Program-made: the position numbers and the translations under genes
Shown: in pieces, positions 1 to 10,700 of the stretch
Position numbering within the stretch: the first letter of the stretch is position 1
Layout of the letters: each line of letters opens with the position of its first letter
Notes under the pieces: generated by a model
Told to the model about the DNA's origin: nothing
Database searches by the model: none
Seen by the model: the letters and a program-made list of their open reading frames with translations, nothing else
Assembly: GCF_033807575.1 (NCBI RefSeq)
Contig: NC_084721.1
Coordinates: 3,038,001 to 3,102,000, forward strand
DNA from: Cydia pomonella
Lineage: Eukaryota > Arthropoda > Insecta > Lepidoptera > Tortricidae
Direction of reading: 5' to 3'
DNA: 64,000 nt

Positions 1-871
1 GAGTGCTTTTTACAATTGACCTAGCCTGTCCTAAATTCCGCGGTGTATCGTCTCGTGTCTCGTCTTAATTTGTTCGAGTACAGTCCACATAACATTAGAA
101 TCTCGAAGTAAAATAATCCCATTAACATGCAATGATGATATCAAAAGACTTTATACTTCTTATACGTCTTTTTTCTGTACAAAACGATCTGCCGATTTTT
201 GCGGAGAAGGGGCAAAAAAGAAGTATGAGAATCAGATAAAAGTCAGTCCATACAATAAGTAAAATTATTGTGCAAGGTTTTCTGCAGAGGGGTAAGCTCT
301 TAAAGGCTACTTCGGTTATTAAATGATCTAAGGCCCGGGCCCACCGGTATACCGACTATGGTGTTTCTTCCTTCCTGCAATTCAGAAGATAAATATAAGT
401 TCATCTATTTTGCATATCAATGCCTACTTGAACATCAAATTCCAGCAAACAAACCCTATTTTCAACGTTATTAGTTTCATATTTACTTGTGCCTCGTTAC
501 AATGTGGACTTTATGAGTACTGTAAACCATAAAGTCATTTATAACGTGATCGTACATGATAGAGTACTTCGCTGTAATTTGCGTGGATCGCAGAGTCATC
601 GCGGTATTCAATACTGCAATTTTCACATCGTTGAGATAAGAATTGCATAATAATTAGATAATTTGTATGTCTGGAATTGAAATGTGTGTATTTTCGCTTA
701 CGGTAAATTTGCCATCTGTATAAGATTGCCCGGCAACTTTACCCGGTAAGTAGCCCCATGGTGGGAGACATACTGTATACCATTAACTCAATTTAATGGC
801 TTTTAATTGTCGCTCTAGTTTGAAAAAATAACATTTTCATAAATAACAAGTTAGTTTTAGATAAACAAAGT
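1..871. other. Flanking DNA without a recognised gene
   Basis: AT-rich sequence with no long open frame, no LINE motif and no convincing inverted repeat. I see nothing I can annotate here. Confidence 0.5.
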
Positions 872-2227
872 TTCCTAACTAACAACCGGCCGATCTCACT
901 CCTTGGAGCTTATTCTAAACTACTTGAACGGCTAGTACACAAGCGTCTTGTCCAATTCCTGGAAAAAAATCAGCTCCTGTCTGACCGTCAATTTGGCTTT
1001 CGCCAAGGAAAGTCTACGGATGAGGCTGTAAAAAAATTAACAGATCTTGTCGTTTCACATCTTGATGAAGGCAAAGAATGCATTGGTGTTTTCCTCGATT
1101 TGGCAAAAGCCTTTGACACGGTGTCGATTCCCATCCTGCTCAGAAAACTGGAGGCTTTTGGAATCCGTGGAAAATCGTTGGATTGGTTTTCTAGCTATCT
1201 TACGAATAGAAGCCAGCATATTAAAATAGGAAACGTCACTAGTGCTGCGAAGCCTGTGATATTCGGCGTACCACAAGGCAGCATACTTGGTCCTACGTTA
1301 TTCATTGCATATATCAACGACATCATGTCGCTAGACCTTAAAAATAGTGAAGTTTTATGTTACGCCGATGACACAGCCATAGTGTTTCATGGTGACTCAT
1401 GGCGGGACGCCTATGCTGTGGCTACAGCAGGGTTACAACGACTATCCATTTGGCTAAACCAGAATCTTTTAACCCTTAACACTGACAAATCAAAATTTAT
1501 CGGATTTCATAAAACAGCGGCATCATGTCCTCCACCTGCCTTTTCTTGTCTTAAAATCCACAGTCACATTTGCATAACACCGCCTACCTCTGCGTGCTCC
1601 TGTGACGGTATAAATAGAACCAGTTCACTCAGATACTTAGGCGTTATAGTCGACGAGAACCTTAACTTTAAAAAACATATTTCAGCGACGTCTGGTAGGG
1701 TTCGCAAACTTATATACACTATGAAACTTTTACGGGAGGTTGCGGATACTCACCTGCTTAGAGTTGTATATTTGGCTCTGTGTCAGTCTATTTTAAGTTA
1801 TTGTATACTCGCTTGGGGTGGTTCTACTAAATCAACTTTAATCACTTTAGAGCGAGCACAAAGAGCAGTTCTGAAAGTCTGCCTAGGACTCCCCCGACGG
1901 TATTCTACTTCTGAACTTTTTATTAAAGCGCACGTCTTAAGTGTTCGTAGATTGTTTTTACTGCGTGCTTCCCTTTACGTACACAATATGGTCAGTCGTC
2001 AGCCTAATCTACAAGACATGATACTAAAAAGAGTGTACAAAATTCCCAAGCCCCCTGTTAAAACTGCTTTTGCTATGAGATTCTCGGCTTATCTCTTTCC
2101 GCATTTATACAATAAATTAGTAAAAATCTGCGACATAAGGCACTGTAACTTAACTGAAGCAAAAAGGCATATCCAACCCCTACTACTTTCTTGGAACTAT
2201 GATGAGTCAGAGGATATTTTGAAATGA
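872..2227 (+). CDS. LINE reverse transcriptase, 5'-truncated, frame open to stop
   Basis: Non-LTR retrotransposon ORF2 remnant that would encode the RNA-directed DNA polymerase copying the element at its nicked target. The frame is open from about 872, before the first ATG at 1100, through to the stop at 2225-2227, so about 451 residues remain. RT motifs appear in order: NNRPISLL at the left edge, FGFRQG, the motif A run FLDLAKAFD, VPQGSILGP (motif B), then the catalytic YADD of motif C near 1362-1373. LRYLGVIVDENL and an LSYCILAWG segment follow. The endonuclease and the first RT residues are missing, as expected of 5' truncation during target-primed reverse transcription. No internal stops are visible, which suggests a fairly young insertion. 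It cannot act alone. The clade is probably jockey/CR1-like, but I cannot fix it by eye. Confidence 0.88.
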   Translation, partial: FLTNNRPISLLGAYSKLLERLVHKRLVQFLEKNQLLSDRQFGFRQGKSTDEAVKKLTDLVVSHLDEGKECIGVFLDLAKAFDTVSIPILLRKLEAFGIRGKSLDWFSSYLTNRSQHIKIGNVTSAAKPVIFGVPQGSILGPTLFIAYINDIMSLDLKNSEVLCYADDTAIVFHGDSWRDAYAVATAGLQRLSIWLNQNLLTLNTDKSKFIGFHKTAASCPPPAFSCLKIHSHICITPPTSACSCDGINRTSSLRYLGVIVDENLNFKKHISATSGRVRKLIYTMKLLREVADTHLLRVVYLALCQSILSYCILAWGGSTKSTLITLERAQRAVLKVCLGLPRRYSTSELFIKAHVLSVRRLFLLRASLYVHNMVSRQPNLQDMILKRVYKIPKPPVKTAFAMRFSAYLFPHLYNKLVKICDIRHCNLTEAKRHIQPLLLSWNYDESEDILK

Positions 2228-2324
2228 CTGTAGTAGACGACAATATTCAATTGCGTCTGCTCCCGAAAGATGAATAACTTCTACAGCTACTTTTCTTTTA
2301 TTTTGTTTTCTCTCACATTTCGTA

Positions 2325-2407
2325 GTTATACACACGCACATATTCATACATACATACTCACATATATACACACATACCCTCACATAAACACTTTCACTTA
2401 CATACAA
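2325..2407. repeat. CA/TA-rich degenerate microsatellite
   Basis: Runs of CACACA, CATACATACA and CATATATACA lie within the 3' UTR of the LINE. They generate spurious short ORFs on both strands. Confidence 0.7.
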
Positions 2408-2650
2408 CTTACTGAGACCTTTTTAACTGTTTTTGTGCTTAGTTTGATAGTTAGTCATATAATAAAAAAATCTAATTTAATTTAGCTTTAACAATAATGT
2501 ATTCTGTTAAAATGAGAACCGCACCATTTCGATACTTCTCTGAGATTCCCACGTGACAGGCTGAGCCTAGTGTGGGGATCAATGTACTGCTGGTCTTGTA
2601 ATGCCAAATTCTTGAAATAAATATTATTCTTATTATTCTTATTAATTATC

Positions 2651-2884
2651 TTCTGAGAAATTAAAGGAATGCTCAAGTAAGGTTTTAAATCTATTTAACC
2701 ATGTAGGTAACCTTCTAAATCTGCCCTGGAGTAAAAACGAATATTTCCCCCGTCATGTTCATAATTCTAAATATAAAATTGAAGAAATTTTAACCTTATG
2801 TAAATTATATTTTAAGATCAAATTTCTATATCTAGTTATCAACTTCTTCTCGCCGAGTACGATTAATTTCATTTATTTATAAAA
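2651..2884. other. Unannotated AT-rich spacer
   Basis: No open frame or repeat recognised between the LINE end and the dispersed repeat that follows. Confidence 0.4.
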
Positions 2885-3055
2885 AATATATACCACGTCA
2901 GTGGCAAACAAGCAGACGGCCTGCCTGATGGTAAGAAGTCACCGTAGCCCATGGACGCCTGCAACTCCTGCACGTTGCCGACCCCTTAAAAATCTGTCCA
3001 CTCCTTTTTTGAAGAATTCCATACTCTAGACCCTCAGGAAAGTACATGCAAAATG
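2885..3055 (-). repeat. Dispersed repeat family A (LINE 3'-tail type)
   Basis: Contains the block GTGGCAAACAAGCAGACGG ... CTGATGGTAAG ... CGTAG.CCATGGACGCCTGCAACTC, found again at 45190, 45690, 49730, 53380, 62100 and 62718 in both orientations. This is a very common lepidopteran dispersed sequence. The longest copy here (53380-53737) looks like the 3' UTR of a LINE. Minus orientation is assigned because the plus-oriented copies end in the A-rich tail. Confidence 0.7.
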
Positions 3056-3939
3056 TAAAATTTTTACATCAAAACATTTACCATGGAAAAATTTGCATTT
3101 GTAAACCAGTAACTAGTAAGTTTTAATGAAAACATTTACCTTTTTATCCGTTATGTATAATTATTAATGAGCAAATTCCACTCTATAGTTAGTTTATGTT
3201 AATTTTTCACACACTTGAACAGAATATGGTGACGGAGTTCTTTTATAAACATCACATTTTTATAGAAATTTGACAGTAATGATGACTTTTCCACACTTTG
3301 ACATTGCAAATTCTATGCAGAGTAAGCTTGGACCACCTCTTGGGGCAAAAACGGTGTCACATACTGACACGACCATGTTTTAATAACAAATTGCTGTCAG
3401 AAAGTGATTTTGAATACTTACGGTTTATAAATGATTGTATGCAAATCTCGCACGTCTCCGCCCACGCAATCAAAGTGATCATTGGATTAATTTATCAAAT
3501 CACGGCCCACTTAAATTTTATTACGCAATTTGTATAGAACATGCTGCAGATATATCAAGCGGGAAGTACAACATTATTCACGAGTTTCGGTGGTTCTGAG
3601 GTGCCCTTTTGAACTCTAAGTATGTTGTAACGATACTTTTTGATATATCGGATGTAACTATGAAGAAATCCAAAATTTTGTAAAAAACATATGAACTTAT
3701 ATGAGATGTGACGTCTAGGCCACAAAGCCAAATATTCGCCCATAGCCTGATTGTTTTCGTGGTTCAACTTTGGGCCAACAAAAAAAAATTAAAACCACGT
3801 TAGTATACATATCAGGACGTCTGGTGGATCTCAAACTAGGCTGAGCACGTAACTTGGGGTGTAAATATGTATTTGAAATAGATTTGAAACATATACCTAA
3901 GTATAAAAAAACTCAATTCCAACCAACAAGTATTGTGTC
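3056..3939. other. Unannotated interval
   Basis: No recognised gene or repeat. A 79-codon open frame near 3298-3537 has no recognisable motif. Confidence 0.4.
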
Positions 3940-4774
3940 TAGGGTTTCTAGTTTTTCGACCTTTTTTATTTCTCGAGGCACGGGAATTCTCGACCAGGAT
4001 TTCTCGAGTTTCTCGAGTATCCCGAGAAATTTTGAAAGTATAAAAAAAAACACCATGTTATTTTTTTTTTGCTTTATTATATATATAATCAGACGCATAG
4101 GAGTAGTAGATGAGATCAATAACTAGACATATGGTACCATAAATTGCACTTAATAATCAAAAATTCAACAACAAACAAAAAAAAACGTGCATTTTTTTCG
4201 GTATTTCACGGAATGTAAACAACCCACAATAGGGTATTTTATTAGGCAAGAATATTCAAGTCAATAAATTTAACGCGATGTGACAAACTTAAAAAAGATT
4301 TTACTACGTAATATACTTTTTCTTTCATAAGTAATAGTTACGACGAATTTACTGAAAGCGTTTTTCAATAAAAAGACGCGTCAAGATTGTTAACCTTTTT
4401 CCTAATGCTAAAAAAAGGAAACATAGTAATGAAACAAGACGAATTCTTTAGACATCTGAGGGTAGCAGTTCAAAAGTTACAAAACATTAAAATCTATTGA
4501 AGCCAGAACGATAGGGGATGGATCAAGGCAGTTTTTTATTTCGTTGATTAACTAATAAATGTTTAAGTACCTGAAAATGTAAAAAAAAAACATTTTCCGT
4601 CATTTATTTACCTACCTAAAGAAGTACACTATAGACACATCTCGTGCATATAATGCATGTTTTCTCTTTACTTATAACAAGAGATTTATTTCTCGAGTTC
4701 TCGAGGCATTGAGTTTTTTTCATTTCGGCCTTGACGAAAGACAAATTTCTCGAGAATTCTCGAGCAGAACCCTA
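3940..4774. mobile_element. hAT-like non-autonomous element (MITE)
   Basis: About 835 bp with related ends: the left begins TAGGGTTTCTAG and the right reads TAGGGTTCTGC on the other strand. The flanks ATTGTGTC (3932-3939) and ATGGCGTC (4775-4782) match at 6 of 8 positions, as an aged 8-bp hAT duplication would. Both subterminal regions carry several TCTCGAG/CTCGAG palindromes (for example near 3974, 4004, 4693 and 4749). No transposase frame is inside. The hAT assignment is inferred from the duplication length and TAGGG ends. Confidence 0.5.
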
Positions 4775-5022
4775 ATGGCGTCGTTCCACAGTGTGACGTC
4801 ACATAGTGAAAATTCGACGCTGACACTCTGGAGGTGACAGTAGTAACATTGCCATTATCCGGGCCTAAAAGTGCACACACTTTTCTTTAACAAATCATTT
4901 ACAACGTGAGCATCAACGTAGTGGTAATTAATATGGTAATTATACAGCGTGTATTTTTGATACGACGTTAGATTAGGCTTTAATGAACATAATCTCATAG
5001 GTTTTATAAAAAATGGACGACT

Positions 5023-5028
5023 TTTATT
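5023..5028 (-). promoter_or_regulatory. Candidate polyadenylation signal of the protease gene
   Basis: TTTATT on the plus strand gives AATAAA on the minus strand, about 245 bp downstream of the protease stop codon. It is the nearest canonical hexamer I found. A-rich variants lie closer, so the true site is uncertain. Confidence 0.3.
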
Positions 5029-5271
5029 TTTACATATAAAATAATTCAGCACGCAATGTACCACTACTTTGTTTTACCTGAAAACGTTGCATTTGATGAC
5101 GTATAAAAACATTGCCACTCGAAAAAAATCTAAATTCATTATGCTCTGGTAGTTAAGACTAAATAAAAAAACTTTTAGAATTACTACAGCCTACGTCTAG
5201 TTTAAGTTTGCGTTTATATAAAAAAAATATCAGGTTATTTTTTGTGTACTTCATTGCAAAAAACCGTCTTT

Positions 5272-5536
5272 CTACTCATCTGGCCTATCTAGTTCATGCA
5301 TTAAAGCATTCTTGTCTGGTTCTTCATTCGGATCTTCCCCGTAGTAATCATCTTCATTTTTATCTACTGGCAATTTGGACACTTCACAGAACAACTTGCG
5401 TGCATGCTTCCTTATCCATGGAAGGAAATGGGAGACGTTTGTGTATACAACGACTTCTGGAACTGTGGGTATCCTGTAGGACACCAGGCCGAGTTGGTGT
5501 CCGGACTTGGTGACCAACGCGCAGCCGGAGTCGTGG
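5272..5536 (-). CDS. Serine protease exon 4 (catalytic Ser, acidic C-terminal tail)
   Basis: The acceptor GCATAG ends at 5537. The first base completes an Ile codon begun in exon 3, and HDSGCALVTKSGHQ follows, so the triad Ser is retained. VVVYTNVSHFLPWIRKH is the standard C-terminal helix region. A further 38 residues rich in Asp/Glu precede the TAG at 5274-5272. Confidence 0.87.
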
Positions 5537-7727
5537 CTATGCAACAAAAAAATAGGACCATAAAAATTTATGGTGATGTAAACAGTCATGTACTGATGTG
5601 TCCGCTATAACTACTATTCAAATTTCATAGACACGTGTATGTAAATAAAGAAATGGTTTAATAAATAAATACCTAAATGTGTTTTTATTAAAGCATGACT
5701 TAAATAACATAAAAATAAAATAAGTTTAAATAATCTCAATAATAACGATTTATTTGATGTAGACATGTAATTTATCCTAGTAGGCAAAGTTGAGCCTTTT
5801 TGAAAGTAAATACCCTACGAAAGTAAAACCCAAATAATATAAGTAGGGGTACTAAGTAGCCTTAACATATCTCCTTCTGCAATTAGGTGGTTTCGTAGTT
5901 ACTTGGAAGGTCGTCGGCAACGGATTAAAATTGAGGACACTCGTTCATCGTGGTGCAACACACTGGCTGGCGTCCCGCAAGGTGGCGTGTTGTCTCCCCT
6001 CCTTTTCTCTATCTTTATTAATTCTATTTCTCGTGACCTCCTTTCCTCTTATCATTTGTATGCCGACGACCTCCAAATTTACTCACAGTGCCCGATTGCT
6101 AACTTATCTTCTCTGATTCAATCCACCAACTCTGATTTAGAACGCATTCTGCACTGGAGCTCCTGTTATGGAATTAAAGTTAATCCTGCGAAGACTCAAG
6201 TCATTATTATTGGTAGCCCTATGAATATAGCAAAGGTGAATTTTGAGAGTCTGCCTCCTATCTTATTCGATGGGGTCCAGATCCCGTACTCGTCCCAAGT
6301 TAAGAATCTGGGAGTGATTTTGGATCGTACTCTTTCTTGGGGTCCGCAACTTAATGAGGTTGGACGAAAAATTTTTGCTGCCGTGGGATCGCTTAGGCGT
6401 CTCCGCAACTTTTTACCGCTTGCCACTAAAATTGCGCTGGCGCAATCACTTCTTCTTCCTATTCTAGACTATGCTGACATATCTTATCTCGATCTTACAG
6501 AAGAGCAATTAAACAAGCTTGAACGTCTTCAAAATGTGTGCATTCGTTTCATTTTTGGGCTACGGAAATTTGACCATGTCTCCAGCTTTCGGTCACAGCT
6601 CAAGTGGTTACCGATACGTTTTCGACGTAATACGCATATCCTTTCTCTTCTCTACAGTACCTTATTTATTCCTAATACTCCTGGTTACCTTAAAAAGCGG
6701 TTTAGTTTTCTTTCGTCTGTTAGGTGTTCTCAAAATCTTCTTCTTGCTCCCCCTCGGTCATCTAGTAAGTTCTACATCAAATCCTTCACTTTCCAGTCTG
6801 TAAGAATGTGGAATGCTTTGCCCATTGATATAAAACGAGCTCAATCCTTAACCATTTTTAAAAAACGTCTTAAAGAGCATTATTTATCACTTTCTTAGTC
6901 CTGGTCATTAAATTCTCCTTTATTTTCTCTACCTGGTTGTTACTTCACTCCCTAGAATGCTTAATATTTATTTATGTAGGTTTATGTAGTGTATTATTGT
7001 AATTTAAATAATTTATGTAGTTTATGTAGTGTATGTTTTATTGTTTGTAGTTTATAATTTAAAATTAACATATTATAAGTATACTTGTTTTATTGTTGTT
7101 TTGCACTGCCCAATAGCCTATTTCTTGCCACCGGTTCGCTATCTGAAGGTTGTCTGGAAGAGATCGCTTTATAGCGATAAGTCCGCCTGTTGTTACCTAC
7201 TAATTTAAGTCCTGTATTGTTTGTATTATGAGTTTTTCTTTAGTAGTGCACAATAAAGAATTTTATTATTATTATTATTATTATAAGTGTATAAAATCAA
7301 TTTATCTAGTTCTGACGTTATGTGCTATTCATAAAGCATGGTAACAGATATTATAATTTTAGAACTGTTATAAATGTAACATACAGTTGCGACTATATGC
7401 AATTGGGTCCTTTGTAATATCAAAAATCGGCAAAGTTGCTACATATGATGAAAACTAATGTTGCTTCTACTTACATAGTTGGATAATTTTTGACGTCATT
7501 CGATGCACACATCTGACCAGACCACAAAGGTTCCCCTAAACGACTTAGGCAATATCTTTCGGGCTTGAGAAACTGCCATACATACTTAAGGTTTTTTGAT
7601 AACTCGGTATTAGTCTCCTGAAAAAAATATGTAAGTACAATGTATTTATGAAACAGTTTATAAAAAGGAACGTCATAAGATTAATTTTCTTCTCTCGACA
7701 AATTTCTGTACCGTTATCTAAGCTAAA

Positions 7728-7790
<63 letters not shown>

Positions 7791-10700
7791 CAGAATTTAA
7801 TTTAGGTATAATATCCACGTATTACTGCGCTATTAAATTGTATCTCTAACGATTCTTATGATAAAAAACCACTCTTGACGCAACAAAGACAATCATTTTG
7901 AATGAAATTTAATAACATATCGTACGACTTTTTAAATTTATTAATCAAGTTGGGCCTGATTGATTAGCACAAACAAACAGGTTTGCAAGAAAGCAAAAAT
8001 AAGCAAAAGAAAATATTTTTCAAAAAGTTTTGTATTTAGGAAATATTCAACTTATTTGCCATTTAGGTCATAAAAGCATTTTTATTATTGCCATATCAGT
8101 TATTGATGAGTAAATGTTAAATAAACACCGTAAAATTACAATGTATGACATGACACTAAGTTTTGGATATATCACAAATTTTGTGATAATTTTCTGTTAA
8201 CGGAGTGTAAATTATCCTAGTAAAATGCAGATATGGCACAACAACGTAAGTTGTTTTAGTACCTAAGTACAGATATCAGTTATTTTTCTATCTTATATAA
8301 ATATGCATTAGCTATAATTTTACTTATTTCAGTTAACATGATTTATAATTATGAATCTCCAGGTCTTTTTGTTGTATTTTCTTTTTGCTGCGGTACATCT
8401 TTGTTTTTAATTTTTGATATGTTTATACGACTGTTTGGTTTCAAATAAATTTAAATATGATTTTTATTTAAACCGGTTAGTGTCAATTATAGTTAGGTAT
8501 AGCATATTTTTTGTTATTTTAGGAATTATTAAAAAAGAATTTGTTTAAATGTTAATACCTACCTACATGGGTGGCATGTTAAATAAAGTAAAAAAAAAGA
8601 AACAACGAATAATTTTTCCCCCAAGTTTCTTGAACCGCTATCTTCTCGGGCTGTGGTGTAGGGCAGTGGTAGATTTTGAAATTCATAAGTGCATTGTAAT
8701 ATGCCTAAATTGAAGAACAATGACTTTCACTTTCCCTTTCTTGGTTTATAAGTTTGTGGATCGACCACTTAAGGTGCTCCCAGGGACCACGAGGCCCGCA
8801 AATCTCCGGTTAAGTCGCCGTGAGTTCAGCCAGCAGAGTTTTTGAGAATCGCACTTTTTTAGATCATAATACTGCCGCCAAAAAATATGAATATCAATCT
8901 TGAGGCCGATATCTGGTAACTTCATCGATTCGAAACCTGACTAAACAACTTTCACTCGATAGAAAAAAATCACGAACAATGGTCTAAAATGCACCATTAA
9001 CATTTTTTAACTTTTTCATAAAAGCTGTGAACATAAAATGCGTAATTTTATTTAAATCGAACTCATCGATACCTTTTATTGTTAAAAATAACAATTCAAT
9101 AACAATGATATTCACGATCCCAGGCACGCACGGCCGTCCGCTCAGTGCTCAACTGCTCAGCGAGCTGCGTTCGGAGAAGAACCTGGACGATTTAACGTTT
9201 CGCGGTTAGAAAATCGAAGTTCGTCAATTGCGGGCATTTTTCTTTGTCAGTATAATTACGTCTTAGTAAAAGTAAAAGAGAAAGATCCCCGCAATTTTGC
9301 GAATTTCGGTTTTCGTGGTAAGCCCCCTGGACTAACTGCACACGGTTTTAATAATCTTTACTGTAAACTATACTTACGGTAAATCTTCCCCATCCAGCAA
9401 CCGCGACCATAATTGTATTTTTTGGAAAATCTCTGTCCAACACGACTCGTTTCACGTTCCTTCCTAGCGGCAGAGGCACTTTTACAGCCAACAGTGCGAT
9501 GTCGTTACGTAATGATGATCCGTGTTCATCGAAATATTTGTGTCTATGGTATTTGTCTATGATTCGTATTATGCTCTTTTCCTGAAACATGAAATTAAAT
9601 CGGTTTACGAAATGGCGTTACCAAATTAAATACGGTAAAACTCACTAGCTCGAAACTGGTCACAATGCGCTGTACAATAAAAAATACAATAACAATTTTA
9701 ACGTATGTGGAGTGAAAGGTCAACTGGCAACTTTGCCCGATGGTTGTAACTTTGCATTGCATGTAAGATCTGATAAGACATGTTTACGTTCGTCGCAATA
9801 TTTATGCCTATAAAATTAAGATGCTTTGTATTATTAAGCACGAAGTTAAAATCGTTTATCACGGGTTTCATTTCAAAAGGATACTTAAAAGTTCAACGTA
9901 AGAGCACAGGGAAATAAGGAAATGTTATCATGAAAGGGAAGTTAAGTATTGTTAAGTTGTGAAAGCTATTATTAAGAACTTTGCCAGGTAGATGAAACTT
10001 TCCATGCTTTTGTAAGGTCTTTTCAATTGAGCTCAATAAATACGATCCGACTTTGCTCCAGGCTGACGCTTGCAGCGTTTATTTCCGTGCTAAACTATTA
10101 CCGCTAACCATTTCGTTTCGTTCATTCGTCTATTTTCTTCTCCACCGCTCTATATAAGAACTTTTGAGAAGAAGAGCCAACTGCATTAGAAATAACCAGT
10201 ATTCAGCATCTCAAAAACCCGCAAATGTTATTATCCGCAGTCTAAACTCACAGTAATTACTTTGAGTAACTTGCAGAGCCGCAATCTAATGACAAGCAAG
10301 AGTGACAGAGAGGTAAATAGACGAAACTTCGATGTTCAATGTCCGTAATAGCCCTGTTGTTCAAATAGCGTTCGACGCTACAAGCGTCAAGCGTTAGAAA
10401 TTAGCATTTACGCTCGGACCGTCTTTCGTGACCAAGATATACCTACAATCCAAACGCATATATTGTTAGACGTGAATATTCGCTAGATGAACGGGAAATT
10501 TCAAAAACTCAATCATCATACCTTTTCAACATTTTCACTACCCGCAACCGCCTCTATTTTCATATTGCACTGCATATTAATACAGTGCGCAGCCGTCAAA
10601 AATATATTCTGAGTCAAGATGGACCCGCCACACACCCACGTGCCAGTTTCGCCAGGGCAAGTAAAAAGAATGAAGAGAGCGTGTGGGAATTGTCCTATGT

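Larger units (their letters stand above)
872..2650 (+). mobile_element. 5'-truncated LINE with 3' UTR
   Basis: The coding remnant (872-2227) is followed by about 420 bp of 3' UTR that ends in an AATAAATATTATTC-type repeat run near 2615-2650, typical of a LINE 3' end. The left edge is placed where the RT homology begins. I did not find a clear target-site duplication. Confidence 0.75.
5867..7285 (+). mobile_element. 5'-truncated LINE with hairpin-bearing 3' UTR and (TTA)n tail
   Basis: The coding remnant is followed by a 3' UTR with GGTTGTCTGGAAGAGATCGC, a 6-bp stem at 7163-7178, AAGTCCGCCTGTTGT and GCACAATAAAG. It ends in an ATT repeat run at 7262-7285. Related tails without coding sequence occur at 17130, 42245 and 48535. 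Confidence 0.82.

Noticed and set aside
5208..5610. Plus-strand frames of about 100 and 68 codons near 5.2-5.6 kb
   Set aside because: They overlap the protease Ser exon on the opposite strand and carry no motif of their own.
7730..7789. TATA-type promoter
   Set aside because: It is a simple (AT)n run inside an intron.
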